This document shows, in pieces, positions 1 through 9,773 of a stretch of DNA of 56,881 nucleotides (within the stretch, counting starts at the first letter, position 1; every line of letters begins with the position of its first letter). This stretch comes from Methanobrevibacter oralis (lineage in GTDB: Archaea > Methanobacteriota > Methanobacteria > Methanobacteriales > Methanobacteriaceae). The notes under the pieces were generated by a model. It saw only the letters and a program-made list of their open reading frames with translations, ran no database searches and was not told the origin of the DNA. Position numbers and translations under genes: made by a program. The stretch covers positions 1-56,881 of the forward strand of contig NZ_LWMU01000136.1 in the NCBI RefSeq assembly GCF_001639275.1, written 5' to 3'.

Positions 1-123
1 AATGCCTTCCATATCTTAGATTGGATGGCAAACAATATATATTTATCGGTGATTTTAAAAATCCTATTCGAAAAGGGTTTTTAGATGGAAAAAGCTTTGT
101 TGAAAAATGCTATGTTCAATTAA

Positions 124-1311
124 TTCTATCCTATTGAATCAATATTGGATGATAATTATTTTGTTAATAAAAATGGTGAAATCGAAGAGCGTTATCCTTT
201 TTGTAAACATTGTGGTTCTAAAAAAGTTATTAAGAAAGATTTTAATTGGAGAATTTTGTACTTAGAATCTGGTTTAGCTGTTAAGGTAAAAATAAAAAGA
301 TATGAATGCCATGATTGTAAAAGAAAATGTCAATCAGAATTCTCTAAATATTATGAAAAATACTGCAATTTTTCAAAATAATACTAAAATAATAAAGCAA
401 AAAGATTACTCCAACATGGATGGAAATCATATAAGAAATCTTAAAAATGATTTTAATGAATTATATATCATTAAATATCTCTTATGAATCCATTAGAAAA
501 TACATATTTTTTGGTGATTCACTATATTGGTGTGATGAGGAATCAGAACTCTCAGGATATTTTGGTTATGACGCACAATGGATTAGAATAGAAGGTAAAT
601 GGTGGTTATAGACTCGATATATTTGATACAATAAGAAACATGCCCGTAGCATGCCATTATATCATAATAATGAATCAAATAAAACTGTTAAAAATTTTAT
701 TAAAAAAAGTATTCCATTAAAATACCGTAAAGCAATAGTAACATGATTCAAAACAAGGATATGATGAAATAATGAATGAATTAGGATTCGTTCATCAACA
801 TTGCATATTTCATTTATATAAAAATATTTTAGAAGTCATGCAATCTGAAATTAATAAAACCGTGGAAAATTACAAGCAGGAATTAAAAATAAAACATTCT
901 GAACTCTCAGATTACAAAATTAAAAAATTAATTAAAGACAAAAAAATATGCTTAGAACAAGAAATAAAAGAATATCTTGAATTATTTTACGAATTATTTA
1001 ACCAACAAAATTTCAAAAAAGCAATTCGTTATATCGATTTATTAAAAAATGAATTAAAAGGGTTTCCTAAACTTTTATCTGAATATTTAAATAAAAACTT
1101 TTTCCCAGAATATAGAAAATTTCTAAAATTCTTAGAAAATCCTTTTAAAGGAAAATTAGAAGGAACTAATAATAAATTAGAAAATTATTTGGGCAATACA
1201 TTAGATAAACACACAAAAAGAATTTATAGAACTCCTGAAGGCATGTTTGCTTATATTATGTCAAGAAAAAATGGTTGGATCGAAAACCGAAATCAAGACC
1301 TAACAAATTGA
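124..1311 (+). pseudogene. Decayed DDE/MULE-like transposase
   Basis: Remnant of one transposase gene broken by stops and frameshifts. The first piece (from about 124, 145-381 if TTG-started) carries a zinc ribbon, with CKHCGS and CHDCKRKC cysteine pairs. Reading through three frames gives recognisable core pieces: SGYFGYDAQW at about 555, a D-x-K-Q-G-YDE stretch at about 750, then HQHCIFH and later EGTNNKLENY in the intact last piece (772-1311). The HQxCxFH and NN(K)LE motifs are typical of MULE/ISL3/ISNCY-like transposases. An ISM1-type element is possible but not shown. A stop at 121-123 blocks the frame upstream. No terminal repeats or target duplication could be identified, so this is a degraded copy. 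Confidence 0.8.
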
Positions 1312-1396
1312 CAGTCCCATCTTTAGGTTAATCAAAACTTTTTTATACTCATTAATACTTAATATTAATTATTAATAAATAATGAGGGAATTTTCC

Positions 1397-2110
1397 ATGA
1401 CTGACTCCAAGATTAGTGAGAATATAGAAGAATATTTAGAAGTTCTTTATCGTAATGGAAGTAATGGTGAACAAGTTTCTACAACTAAATTATCTAGGGA
1501 ATTAGGTATTGCTCCTGGTAGTGTTACTCAAATGCTTAAAAAATTAGAAAAACTTAACTATATCACTTACACACCATATAAAGGTGCTTCTTTAAATGAT
1601 GAAGGTTTAAAAATAGCTCAAAAAATTACTAGGAAACATAGAATTCTTGAAAAATTCTTAATGGATATTTTAAAAATTAAAGAAGAAAATGTCCATGATC
1701 AAGCATGTAAAATGGAACATACATTATCTGATGAAGCAGAAAGAGCTCTTTGTACTATGTTACATAATCCTGATTTATGTCCAGATGATAATATAATTCC
1801 AGCTTGTGATTTTGATTTTGAAAGTTGTCAACAATGTTATTCTGAAACAGATTTTGATAATATTATTAATAGAAAATTCAATTTATTGTCTATATCTGAA
1901 TTAAATGCAGATACTAATGGTGTAATTTCATTTATTAGAGGTAATGATGACTTATTAGATAATGTTAGTAAGTTAGGACTTCATGTAGGATTGAATATTG
2001 AATATGAATATTCTTCTGATAGCAATAAATCATCTTATGTGATTAAGGTTGATAATGATGAGTTAAATATTCCATTAGAAATGGCTAACAATATTTTTGT
2101 TAGAATTTAA
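1397..2110 (+). CDS. DtxR-family metal-dependent transcriptional regulator
   Basis: Cytoplasmic repressor of the DtxR/IdeR/MntR family, 237 residues. The N-terminal winged helix (about 1-65, with SRELGIAPGSVTQMLKKLEKL as its recognition region) is followed by the metal-binding and dimerisation helices (EHTLSDEAERAL). A cysteine-containing linker (CDFDFESCQQC) leads to a C-terminal FeoA/SH3-like domain. I chose ATG 1397 over ATG 1382 because GAGGG at 1384-1388 is correctly placed as its ribosome-binding site. By family knowledge it should control iron or manganese uptake. The iron/corrinoid-type importer at 32499-36498 is a possible target, which is inference only. It stands alone just after a transposase remnant. 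Confidence 0.9.
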   Translation: MTDSKISENIEEYLEVLYRNGSNGEQVSTTKLSRELGIAPGSVTQMLKKLEKLNYITYTPYKGASLNDEGLKIAQKITRKHRILEKFLMDILKIKEENVHDQACKMEHTLSDEAERALCTMLHNPDLCPDDNIIPACDFDFESCQQCYSETDFDNIINRKFNLLSISELNADTNGVISFIRGNDDLLDNVSKLGLHVGLNIEYEYSSDSNKSSYVIKVDNDELNIPLEMANNIFVRI

Positions 2111-2200
2111 CTTTTTTTCTTTTTTTACTAAATATTTAAATAATATTGAATTCATAATATATTGCATTAAATATAATTTTATTCTTTTTGCGGTGTTTTA

Positions 2201-2716
2201 ATGCGTGGAAATTTATCTAATGATATAGTATCTATTAAAATTGAAGAAGGAAGTAAAAGACCAATTGCTTTACATGAAAAAAGCATGTTTGGTAAAATTG
2301 AACATGATTATTTGTATCTTTCATTAATAGAAGCATGCTATTTGTTAGAAAAAGGCCGTTTAAATATTTATGAAGACGATATTAATTGTAGTATAAGTTA
2401 TTTAGTTGACTTATTAAAAGAACAAAATATTTATTCTAAATATGTTGTTTATAGGGATTTGAAAAATCGAGGTTTTGTCATTAAAACAGGATTTAAATAC
2501 GGTTCTGAATTCCGTTTATACAATCGAGGAGGAGGTCCTGGTCAAGATCATTCTGATTATTTAGTTAAAATTATTTATGAAACATATGATATTAATGTGT
2601 TAGATTTTGCAAGTTATGTTAGAGTTTCACATGGTGTTAATAAAAAACTTCTTTTAGCTATTGTCGATGATGATTTTGATATTACTTATTACAATATTGA
2701 ATGGACAAGACCTTAG
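2201..2716 (+). CDS. endA: tRNA-splicing endonuclease (homotetrameric type)
   Basis: Cuts introns out of precursor tRNAs at bulge-helix-bulge sites. The 171-residue length matches the short archaeal alpha4 enzymes. The C-terminal nuclease domain holds the expected triad: Tyr in the GSEFRLY segment, His in QDHSDYLVK and Lys in the HGVNKKLLLAIVD helix. A GGTGTT ribosome-binding site precedes the ATG. It is a single gene between the DtxR regulator and trpS, all on the plus strand but with intergenic gaps of about 90-105 bases, so probably separately transcribed. Confidence 0.93.
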   Translation: MRGNLSNDIVSIKIEEGSKRPIALHEKSMFGKIEHDYLYLSLIEACYLLEKGRLNIYEDDINCSISYLVDLLKEQNIYSKYVVYRDLKNRGFVIKTGFKYGSEFRLYNRGGGPGQDHSDYLVKIIYETYDINVLDFASYVRVSHGVNKKLLLAIVDDDFDITYYNIEWTRP

Positions 2717-2822
2717 TTTAAATTAAAAATAGCTTCAAAATTATTAATATAAGTTCAATATTTATTCGTTATTATTATGCCAAAATTAATTTAATGTAGT
2801 TATAGGTTTTAAGGTGATTAGT

Positions 2823-3911
2823 TTGATTGATCCATGGGCATCATCAAGTGTAGATTATGATAAATTAATTAATAAGTTTGGTATTTCAAAGATTTCAGAT
2901 TTATTATTAGATATTAAAAATCCTCAACGTTTAATGAAAAGAGGAGTTGTATTTGGACATAGAGATTTTGATAAAATTAATGAATTGATTAATCAAAAAA
3001 AGGATTTTGCAGTTGTTAGTGGAATGATGCCAAGTGGACAAATGCATATTGGTCATAAAATGGTAGTTGATCAATTAAAATGGTATCAAGAAAAAGGAGC
3101 AATGTTATCCCTTCCAATTGCAGATTTAGAATCATATGCAGCTCGCGATATGAGTTTTGATAAGGCTCGTCAAATTGCTATTGACGAATATTTAACTAAT
3201 TGGATTGCGCTTGGTCTTGATTTAGAAAAAGACAATGTTAATGTTTATCTTCAATCTCAAAATAAACAATTACAGGATTTAACATTTAAATCTTCAAGAA
3301 AAACAAATTTTAATGAGCTTAAATCTATTTATGGATTTACTCCATCAACTAATATAGCTCATCTTCAAGCACCTATTGTTCAAGTTGCAGATATTTTACT
3401 TCCACAAATTGGGGAATTTGGAGGTCCTAAAAGGGTTGTTGTTCCAGTTGGAATCGACCAAGATCCACATATCAGACTTACAAGAGATATTTCTCATAAA
3501 TTACATGATGAATTTGGATTTCTAACTCCATCTTCAACTTATCATAGGTTTTTAACAGGTTTAAATGGGGATAAAATGAGTAGTTCTAAACCATCTACAG
3601 CAATTTATCTAAATGAAGATAGTAAAACTGCATCTAAAAAAGTTAAAACAGCTAAAACTGGTGGAAGAGAAAGTTTAAAAGAACAACAAGAATTAGGGGG
3701 GGAAGTTGATAAATGTGTAATTTATGAAATGCTTGTTTATCACTTAATTGATGATGATGAAGAACTTGAAAAAATTCGCCAAGACTGTTTAAATGGGGTT
3801 TTACGTTGTGGTGACTGTAAAGAAAGAACTAGTGAATTAATGGAAAAATTCTTTGATGAGCTAAAAGATAAGCAAGTTGAAGCTCATGAAATTGCTAAAA
3901 CTTTGATATAA
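2823..3911 (+). CDS. trpS: Tryptophan--tRNA ligase
   Basis: Class I aminoacyl-tRNA synthetase that charges tRNA-Trp. The HIGH-type signature appears as PSGQMHIGHKM and the KMSKS-type loop as GDKMSSSKPS. I chose the TTG at 2823 (362 residues, beginning MIDPW) rather than the GTG at 2814, because that GTG lies inside the GGTGAT ribosome-binding site. Homologues commonly begin near an IDPW motif. The stop codon overlaps the ATG of the next gene by one base (TAATG), so the two are translationally coupled. Confidence 0.93.
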   Translation: MIDPWASSSVDYDKLINKFGISKISDLLLDIKNPQRLMKRGVVFGHRDFDKINELINQKKDFAVVSGMMPSGQMHIGHKMVVDQLKWYQEKGAMLSLPIADLESYAARDMSFDKARQIAIDEYLTNWIALGLDLEKDNVNVYLQSQNKQLQDLTFKSSRKTNFNELKSIYGFTPSTNIAHLQAPIVQVADILLPQIGEFGGPKRVVVPVGIDQDPHIRLTRDISHKLHDEFGFLTPSSTYHRFLTGLNGDKMSSSKPSTAIYLNEDSKTASKKVKTAKTGGRESLKEQQELGGEVDKCVIYEMLVYHLIDDDEELEKIRQDCLNGVLRCGDCKERTSELMEKFFDELKDKQVEAHEIAKTLI

Positions 3912-4537
3912 TGTTTAATTTAAAAAATGAAATTATTTTAGCTTTTAAACGAAATAAAATAGCTATCATATCAGCAACATTAATACTTTTAATCTCTTTA
4001 ATCTTAGGGTATTTTTTAGAACATTATTTACAGTTTTATTTAAATCCTGTTGTTGAAGATTTAAATAATAAAGTTGAAACTGGTGTTCTTAAATTAACGT
4101 TTCAAAATATTTTTTCAAATAATATTCAAATAGTATTTATGATGTTTGCTTATGGAATAATTTTTTGTAGTTCTGCATTAGTTTTAGCATTCAATGGATT
4201 TTTCACAGGTTATTATGTAGCTAATTCCAATGACTTTTTCATAACAGCTCTTTTAATTATTCCTCATGGGATTTTTGAATTTTCTTCATGTATTTTAGCC
4301 TGTGCTGCGGGTTTTGTACTTTTTAATTTTATTTATAAATTTGTAAAGGATTTATTTAAAACAAAAAACCAAAAATTATTAACTAGATTTAATATTTCCT
4401 TTAATCAAAATTTTGATAAATTGAAAGAAGCAGTGATAATATTAGCTATCTCTTGTATTTTAATGGTTATTGCAGGAATTTTTGAGGTTTATATTACGAT
4501 TCCTTTTGCAGAATTTGTATTATCAATGTTAAGATAA
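3911..4537 (+). CDS. SpoIIM-family (DUF95) integral membrane protein
   Basis: A 208-residue membrane protein with about five hydrophobic segments (near residues 15-35, 70-95, 108-125, 128-150 and 175-205). The conserved IPHGIFEFS motif of the stage II sporulation protein M family is present around residues 112-120. Archaeal members have no known sporulation role; a membrane-organising or transport function is only guessed. The start codon overlaps the trpS stop by one base, so it is co-translated with trpS. There is no signal peptide apart from the first membrane segment. Confidence 0.82.
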   Translation: MFNLKNEIILAFKRNKIAIISATLILLISLILGYFLEHYLQFYLNPVVEDLNNKVETGVLKLTFQNIFSNNIQIVFMMFAYGIIFCSSALVLAFNGFFTGYYVANSNDFFITALLIIPHGIFEFSSCILACAAGFVLFNFIYKFVKDLFKTKNQKLLTRFNISFNQNFDKLKEAVIILAISCILMVIAGIFEVYITIPFAEFVLSMLR

Positions 4538-4579
4538 AATTTTTATATTAAATATATTAAAAAATAATAATGTGATTTT

Positions 4580-5776
4580 ATGATAAGATGTGTTTCTTGT
4601 GGCGAAGAATATGATGATAATAATGTAATTTACACTTGTGAGAAGTGTGGTTCTGTACTTGAACTTGTTGTGGATATTGATGTATCTCGTGATATATTTG
4701 AGGGTAGAAGAGACACTTTATGGAAATTTAAAGAATGTATTCCAGTAGATGAAACTAAAATTGTTTCTCTAGATGAAGGAGGAACTCCATTTTGTAAATG
4801 TGGCAAGTTAGGTAGTGAGCTTGGTGTTAATTTATATGTCAAAGTAGAGGGATCTAATCCAACTGGAAGTTTTAAAGATAGGGGAATGACTGTTGGAATG
4901 ACCAAAGCTATAGAGTTAGGTGTATCTACTGTTGGTTGTGCTTCAACTGGAAATACTTCTGCATCTCTTGCAGCTTATGCAGCTAGAGCTGGATTACGTT
5001 GTATTGTATTTTTACCTTCTGGAAAAGTAGCTTTAGGAAAATTAGCTCAAGCAATGTTCCATGGTGCAGAGGTAATGTCAATTAATGGAAACTTTGATGA
5101 GGCTTTAGAAGCAATGACTGCCCTTGCTTTAGAAAAACATCTTTATTTACTTAATTCAATTAATCCTTATAGGTTAGAAGGACAAAAAACTATTGGATAT
5201 GAGATTCTTAGAGATTTAAACTGGCAATCTCCTGATAGGATTATCTTACCGGTAGGTAATGCAGGAAACATTTCAGCTATTTGGAAAGGAGTTAGTGAGT
5301 TTTATGAAGCAGGATTTGTTAGAGATATTCCTATGATGACAGGTATACAAGCTGAGGGTGCATGTCCAGTTACTAATGCATTTAAAAAAGGTGCAAAAAA
5401 AGTAGTCCCAGTTGAAAATCCAGAAACAATAGCTACTGCAATTCGTATTGGGGCTCCAGTTAGTGATATTAAAGCATTAAATGCTATTTATGATTCTAAT
5501 GGATATTCTGAAACTGTAAGTGATGAAGAAATATTAAATGCTCAAAAATTACTTGCAAGAACTGAAGGTATTGGTGTAGAACCTGCTTCAGCAGCATCTA
5601 TTGCTGGACTTAAAAAACTTGTTGATGAAGGAGTTATTGACAAAGGTGAAACTATCACTTGTGTAGTTACTGGCCATTTACTCAAAGATCCAAATGTTGC
5701 AATTGATGCTTGTAGTAAACCAAGTGAAGTAGAAGCAGATATTGATGTTTTAAGAGAAATCCTAATGAATAAGTAA
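4580..5776 (+). CDS. thrC: Threonine synthase
   Basis: PLP enzyme that converts O-phosphohomoserine to threonine, the last step of threonine synthesis. The 398-residue protein opens with a zinc ribbon (C4, C7, C20, C23), as in many archaeal and plant-type enzymes. The PLP lysine is K99 in NPTGSFKDRGM. Glycine-rich phosphate-binding loops follow (ASTGNTSAS, PVGNAGN). Its substrate comes from homoserine, made by the hom gene at 37380. The gene is monocistronic in appearance and is followed by T-rich runs that may act as a terminator. Confidence 0.95.
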   Translation: MIRCVSCGEEYDDNNVIYTCEKCGSVLELVVDIDVSRDIFEGRRDTLWKFKECIPVDETKIVSLDEGGTPFCKCGKLGSELGVNLYVKVEGSNPTGSFKDRGMTVGMTKAIELGVSTVGCASTGNTSASLAAYAARAGLRCIVFLPSGKVALGKLAQAMFHGAEVMSINGNFDEALEAMTALALEKHLYLLNSINPYRLEGQKTIGYEILRDLNWQSPDRIILPVGNAGNISAIWKGVSEFYEAGFVRDIPMMTGIQAEGACPVTNAFKKGAKKVVPVENPETIATAIRIGAPVSDIKALNAIYDSNGYSETVSDEEILNAQKLLARTEGIGVEPASAASIAGLKKLVDEGVIDKGETITCVVTGHLLKDPNVAIDACSKPSEVEADIDVLREILMNK

Positions 5777-5956
5777 TATTTTCTTATTTTATTTTTTTTC
5801 TTTAATTTAGTTTTTATTAATACTAATTAACTATTTTTTTTATTTGAGCTATTCTTTGAAAAAGATTTTTGAAAATATTGTTTGCCATAATCATATTAAA
5901 ATTTCTTTGTTTATAATGTTGAAATTATCAAGAAATAACAACAATAAACCAATATA

Positions 5957-5967
5957 TTTATATATAA
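5957..5967 (+). promoter_or_regulatory. Probable TATA box of the histone gene
   Basis: TTTATATATAA lies 43 bases upstream of the histone ATG. A start site about 25 bases downstream would leave a short leader holding the AAAAGAGGTG ribosome-binding site. This fits archaeal TBP/TFB promoters. It is assigned by pattern and spacing only. Confidence 0.55.
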
Positions 5968-6009
5968 CAAAGATAAATTAATAATTAACAAAAAAAAGAG
6001 GTGTAAATT

Positions 6010-6207
6010 ATGGAATTACCTGTAGCTCCTGTAGGCAGAATATTAAAAAATGCTGGTGCACAAAGAGTAAGCGATGATGCAAAAATTGCATTAACTGAAG
6101 CTATTGAAGATTGTGGTAACGAAATCGCTATCAAAGCTGTCGGTTTTGCACGTCACGCTGGTAGAAAAACTGTAAAAGCAGAAGACGTTAAATTAGCTAT
6201 TAAATAG
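6010..6207 (+). CDS. Archaeal histone (HMf type)
   Basis: DNA-wrapping histone-fold protein. The 65 residues match HMfA/HMfB throughout: [11 protein letters not shown] start, [14 protein letters not shown], then [18 protein letters not shown]. It is a few residues shorter than classical HMf proteins, ending at KLAIK without the basic RRFKK-like tail. A strong GAGGTG ribosome-binding site and a clear TATA box upstream suggest high expression. It is a single-gene unit closed by a hairpin terminator. Confidence 0.97.
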   Translation: MELPVAPVGRILKNAGAQRVSDDAKIALTEAIEDCGNEIAIKAVGFARHAGRKTVKAEDVKLAIK

Positions 6208-6225
6208 ATTTTTCAATGTTTTCGT

Positions 6226-6244
6226 GATAGTATTTTTTACTATC
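6226..6244 (+). terminator. Histone gene terminator hairpin
   Basis: A perfect 7-base inverted repeat (GATAGTA / TACTATC) around a five-T loop lies 19 bases after the histone stop codon. Long T-rich stretches follow it. Confidence 0.65.
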
Positions 6245-6580
6245 TCTTTTACTTTTTATAATTTTATTTTTTATTTAAACTTTAAATTAGCTTCAGAAAT
6301 TTACTTTTTTTAATAACATTTATTAATGATGAATGGGATATATATTTCTGTCTAGTTCTCTAGAATTATTTCATTAATTACTAAATTTTTATTTTTAGTT
6401 TTGCTAAAAATTATATGAAATTCAGAAGTATTTGTATTGAAAGTTTAATCCCTCTTTTTTTCTTACGGGATTATATTTAGTGATATATGAATTGTTCAAG
6501 AATTAGTATTATTAAAAACTATATTAAATTATTCGTTCAGTGAATAATTTAAGTAATTTCTATAGTTAAAAAATAATATA
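6245..6580. other. Non-coding gap between histone and L7Ae with inverted repeats
   Basis: No convincing coding sequence. Two inverted repeats are visible: TAATCCC (6446-6452) with GGGATTA (6467-6473), and a perfect 9-base pair of arms AAATTATTC (6526-6534) and GAATAATTT (6542-6550). The latter encloses a smaller TTCA-G-TGAA palindrome about 30 bases upstream of the likely L7Ae TATA box. They could be an operator or small RNA structures; the sequence alone does not decide. Confidence 0.4.
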
Positions 6581-6592
6581 ACTATATATAAT
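6581..6592 (+). promoter_or_regulatory. Probable TATA box of the L7Ae operon
   Basis: ACTATATATAAT, about 80 bases upstream of the L7Ae ATG. Transcription starting about 25 bases further on would give a leader of roughly 60 bases that includes the hairpin at 6624-6650. Confidence 0.5.
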
Positions 6593-6623
6593 TACGAATA
6601 TTATGATTCATATGAATTATAAT

Positions 6624-6650
6624 ATCTGCCTATGGATGGCATAGCCAGAT
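6624..6650 (+). promoter_or_regulatory. Leader hairpin just upstream of the L7Ae ribosome-binding site
   Basis: Arms ATCTG-C-CTATG (6624-6634) and CATAG-C-CAGAT (6640-6650) pair perfectly apart from one C/C mismatch, around a GATGG loop. The structure ends just before the AAAAAGGAGGT ribosome-binding site. In some archaea L7Ae represses its own mRNA by binding a kink-turn in the leader. This hairpin is well placed for that, but a canonical kink-turn (tandem GA pairs) is not clearly visible. Confidence 0.5.
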
Positions 6651-6669
6651 GAAAAAGGAGGTATATATT

Positions 6670-7041
6670 ATGGCAAACGCAATTTATGTAAAATTTGACA
6701 CACCTGAAGAATTAGCTAAACAAGCTGAAGAAGCATTAGAAACAGCACAAGCTACTGGTAAAGTAGCAAAAGGAACTAATGAAGTAACTAAATTTATTGA
6801 AAGAGGAGACGCAGCACTTGTTGTTATTGCAGAGGATGTTGATCCTGCTGAAATTGTTGCTCATATACCAGTTCTTGCTGATGAAAAAGAAATTCCTTAT
6901 GTTTACTTACCTACCAAAGAACAAGTTGGTGGAGCTGCAGGTTTAACTGTTGGTACTGCATCTGCATGTATTGTTGATGCTGGAGATGCTGAAGCTGCTG
7001 TTAGTGAAATTGTAGAAAAAGTTGCTGAATTAAAAGAATAA
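6670..7041 (+). CDS. rpl7ae: Ribosomal protein L7Ae
   Basis: Kink-turn RNA-binding protein of the large ribosomal subunit that also forms part of archaeal box C/D and H/ACA RNPs and RNase P. The 123 residues contain the family core: KGTNEVTKFIERGDAALVVIAEDV, IPYVYLPTKEQVG, then the hydrophobic AGLTVGTASACIV loop. I chose ATG 6670 over ATG 6649 because the strong AAGGAGGT site lies between them. It leads an operon with S28e, L24e and Ndk, a grouping conserved among archaea. Confidence 0.97.
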   Translation: MANAIYVKFDTPEELAKQAEEALETAQATGKVAKGTNEVTKFIERGDAALVVIAEDVDPAEIVAHIPVLADEKEIPYVYLPTKEQVGGAAGLTVGTASACIVDAGDAEAAVSEIVEKVAELKE

Positions 7042-7076
7042 ATAAATTCTTTTAAGTAATTTCGCGGTGATTATAG

Positions 7077-7283
7077 ATGGAAGAAGGAACTCCTGCTGAA
7101 GTCATTGAAGTTTTAAAAAGAACTGGAATGACTGGTGAGGTAATGCAAATTAAATGCAGAATCCTTGATGGTAGAGATAAAGGAAGAATTTTAACAAGAA
7201 ACATTATGGGACCTGTAAGAGAAGGCGACATTTTAATGTTACTTGATACAATTAGAGAAGCTAAGGAAATTAGAACTCCTTAA
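7077..7283 (+). CDS. rps28e: Ribosomal protein S28e
   Basis: Small-subunit protein of 68 residues with an OB-like fold. The family signature is present: [27 protein letters not shown], and the C-terminus ends in an acidic/basic REAKEIR tail. The gene lies 35 bases after L7Ae with its own GGTGAT ribosome-binding site, in the conserved L7Ae-S28e-L24e-Ndk order. Confidence 0.97.
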   Translation: MEEGTPAEVIEVLKRTGMTGEVMQIKCRILDGRDKGRILTRNIMGPVREGDILMLLDTIREAKEIRTP

Positions 7284-7297
7284 GAAGGTGTAAGAGC

Positions 7298-7459
7298 ATG
7301 AGAACTTGTTCATTCTGTCATAAAGAAATAGAAGAAGGTACTGGAAAAATGTATGTTAAAAAAGATGGTACTATTTATTTCTTTTGTAGCAGTAAATGTG
7401 AAAAAAACATGATTAAGCTTGGAAGAGTTCCAAGGAAAGTTAAATGGGTTAAAGAATGA
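7298..7459 (+). CDS. rpl24e: Ribosomal protein L24e
   Basis: Short zinc-binding large-subunit protein of 53 residues. The four-cysteine zinc site is visible as CSFC near the start and CSSKC in the middle, with the [10 protein letters not shown] motif typical of L24e. The ATG follows an AAGGTG site after S28e. The stop overlaps the ndk start (ATGA), indicating translational coupling. Confidence 0.96.
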   Translation: MRTCSFCHKEIEEGTGKMYVKKDGTIYFFCSSKCEKNMIKLGRVPRKVKWVKE

Positions 7460-7908
7460 TTCAAAAAAGTTTTGTAATGATGAAACCAGACGCTGTTCAA
7501 AGACGTCTTATGGGTAAAATATTTTCCCGTTTTGAAGATAAAGGTCTTCAAGTTATTGCTGTTAAATTAATTCAAATCGATGAAGATTTAGCAAAAACTC
7601 ATTATGGAGAACATGCTGAAAAACCATTTTTCCCAAGTTTGGTTGAATATATTACTTCTTCACCATCATTAGCTATGGTGATTAAAGGAGAAGAAGTTAT
7701 TTCCACAATTAGGAAAATAGTAGGTGCAACTAATCCTTTAGAAGCAGATCTTGGAACTATTAGAGGAGACTTTGCTATGGATATGGGAAGGAATATTATT
7801 CATGCTTCAGACTCTCCAGCTTCTGCAGAAAGAGAAATTGGTCTTTTCTTTGATGAAGACGAGATTTGTGATTATAAAATCATCGATAACAATTTAATTT
7901 ATGAATAA
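7456..7908 (+). CDS. ndk: Nucleoside diphosphate kinase
   Basis: Balances nucleoside triphosphate pools by transferring the gamma-phosphate of ATP to NDPs through a phosphohistidine. The 150-residue protein begins with the typical [11 protein letters not shown] strand. The active-site histidine lies in RNIIHASDS, with the [10 protein letters not shown] motif before it and [10 protein letters not shown] after it. It is fourth in the L7Ae operon, and its ATG overlaps the L24e stop by four bases. Confidence 0.96.
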   Translation: MIQKSFVMMKPDAVQRRLMGKIFSRFEDKGLQVIAVKLIQIDEDLAKTHYGEHAEKPFFPSLVEYITSSPSLAMVIKGEEVISTIRKIVGATNPLEADLGTIRGDFAMDMGRNIIHASDSPASAEREIGLFFDEDEICDYKIIDNNLIYE

Positions 7909-7946
7909 ATTTATAATTTAAATATTTATTATTAAGAAAGATTACT

Positions 7947-9737
7947 ATGAAAATAAGATCCCCGATTGTATCAGTTTTAGGACATGTAGACCATGGAAAA
8001 ACTACATTGTTAGATTATATTAGAGGCAGTACTATTGCTGATAAAGAAGCAGGTGGTATTACACAACACATTGGCGCTACAGAAATTCCTAATGATACTA
8101 TTGAAGAAATCTGTGGGAATTTTATATCAAAATTATCTATCAAAGACTTAATTCCAGGTTTATTTTTTATTGATACTCCTGGACACGCGGCATTTACTAG
8201 TTTAAGAAAACGTGGTGGAGCATTAGCTGATTTAGCTATTTTAATTGTGGATATTAATGATGGATTCAAACCACAAACATTTGAAGCATTAAACATTCTT
8301 AAAATGTACAAAACTCCATTTATTGTTGTAGCTAATAAAGTTGACAGACTTTTTGGTTGGGAAACTCATGAATGTGCTTCTTTTAAAGAGACTTTTAATC
8401 AACAAGCTCAAAGTGTTAAACAGGAGTTAGATGTTAAAATTTATGAAATTGTTGGTACACTTCACAAAGAGGGTTTTCAATCTGAAAGATTTGATCGTGT
8501 AAGTGATTTTGCTTCACAAATTAGTATTATTCCGATTAGCGCTAGGTCTGGTGAAGGAATTATTGAAGTTTTAGCTATGCTTTTAGGTTTAGCTCAAGAA
8601 TATTTAACTGAACAACTTGAAATTAATGAAAATGCACCTGCTAAAGGTACAGTTTTAGAAATTAAAGAAGAAGTTGGTTTAGGACTCACTGTTGATGCTA
8701 TTATTTATGATGGAGTTTTAAAGACTAATGATGAAATTGCATTAATGTCTTCTTCAAATGAAGTATTAACTACTAAAGTTAGATCTATTTTAAGGCCTCT
8801 TCCTCTAGAAGAAATGAGAGATTCTAAAAAGAGATTCCAAAAATTCAATGAAGTAGTTGCAGCTGCGGGTATTAAAATAGCTGCTCCTAATTTAGATGAT
8901 GTCGTTTCTGGTTCTCCACTTAGAGTATTAAGTGATAAAGAAAATGTTAAGGAAGAAATCTTAAAAGAAATTGAGGATATTACTATTAGTACTGAAGATG
9001 AAGGCGTATTAGTTAAAGCTGATACATTAGGTTCTCTTGAAGCTATTGTTAAATTATTAAGAGAATTAAAAATTCCAATTAGGGAAGCTAATATTGGTGA
9101 TGTAAATCGTAGGGATATTATTAATTCTTCAATTGCTTTAAGTGAGGATGAAGCTCATGGAGCTATTATTGCATTTAATGTAGGCATACATTCTAATTCT
9201 ATCGATGATTTAAATAACTCTGGAGTTAAACTTTTCCAAGGGGATGTAATCTATCAAATTATTGAAGAATATGAAGAATGGGTTGAAGAAAAAGAAGCAG
9301 CTAAGAAAAAAGCATTTTATGATGCTATTGTTAAGCCTGCAAAATTTATTTCACTTCCAAAATTAGTTTTTCGCCAGAGCAAACCTGCTATTATTGGAAT
9401 TGAAGCTTTAAGTGGAACTGTTAAGCAAGGTCAAACTGTTATTAATAAAAATGGTGAAATTGTTGGAATGATAGCTAGTATGGAGGATAAAGGTGAAACA
9501 TTACCAAGCATTTCTAGAGGTCAAAGAGTCGCTATGGCTATTAAAGATGCTATTGTTGGAAAACACTTTGAAGAAGGGGATGAATTATATGTTAATGTTT
9601 CTGAAAAACATTATAAATTCATTGAAAGAGAATTTAAGGATAAATTAACTGAAGATGAATTTGAAACTTTATATGAATTTTTAGATATTAAACGTAAACA
9701 AAATCCTGAATGGGGTAAATTTGGTCTTTTTGAATAA
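7947..9737 (+). CDS. infB: Translation initiation factor aIF5B
   Basis: GTPase that promotes ribosomal subunit joining. The 596-residue length matches archaeal aIF5B. The G domain shows GHVDHGKTT (P-loop), DTPGHAAF (G3) and NKVDR (G4). Domain II follows, then the alpha/beta domain and the final domain IV beta-barrel (about 470-560, with [14 protein letters not shown]). No extra insertion or intein is seen at the common P-loop insertion site. It lies between ndk and S6e on the same strand. Confidence 0.96.
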   Translation: MKIRSPIVSVLGHVDHGKTTLLDYIRGSTIADKEAGGITQHIGATEIPNDTIEEICGNFISKLSIKDLIPGLFFIDTPGHAAFTSLRKRGGALADLAILIVDINDGFKPQTFEALNILKMYKTPFIVVANKVDRLFGWETHECASFKETFNQQAQSVKQELDVKIYEIVGTLHKEGFQSERFDRVSDFASQISIIPISARSGEGIIEVLAMLLGLAQEYLTEQLEINENAPAKGTVLEIKEEVGLGLTVDAIIYDGVLKTNDEIALMSSSNEVLTTKVRSILRPLPLEEMRDSKKRFQKFNEVVAAAGIKIAAPNLDDVVSGSPLRVLSDKENVKEEILKEIEDITISTEDEGVLVKADTLGSLEAIVKLLRELKIPIREANIGDVNRRDIINSSIALSEDEAHGAIIAFNVGIHSNSIDDLNNSGVKLFQGDVIYQIIEEYEEWVEEKEAAKKKAFYDAIVKPAKFISLPKLVFRQSKPAIIGIEALSGTVKQGQTVINKNGEIVGMIASMEDKGETLPSISRGQRVAMAIKDAIVGKHFEEGDELYVNVSEKHYKFIEREFKDKLTEDEFETLYEFLDIKRKQNPEWGKFGLFE

Positions 9738-9773
9738 TAAATAGAGTTTTTAAAAAAAATAAGGAGGAATACC

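Noticed and set aside
6649-6669. Upstream ATG as the L7Ae start
   Set aside because: It would translate the ribosome-binding site AAGGAGGT and add residues not found in L7Ae proteins.
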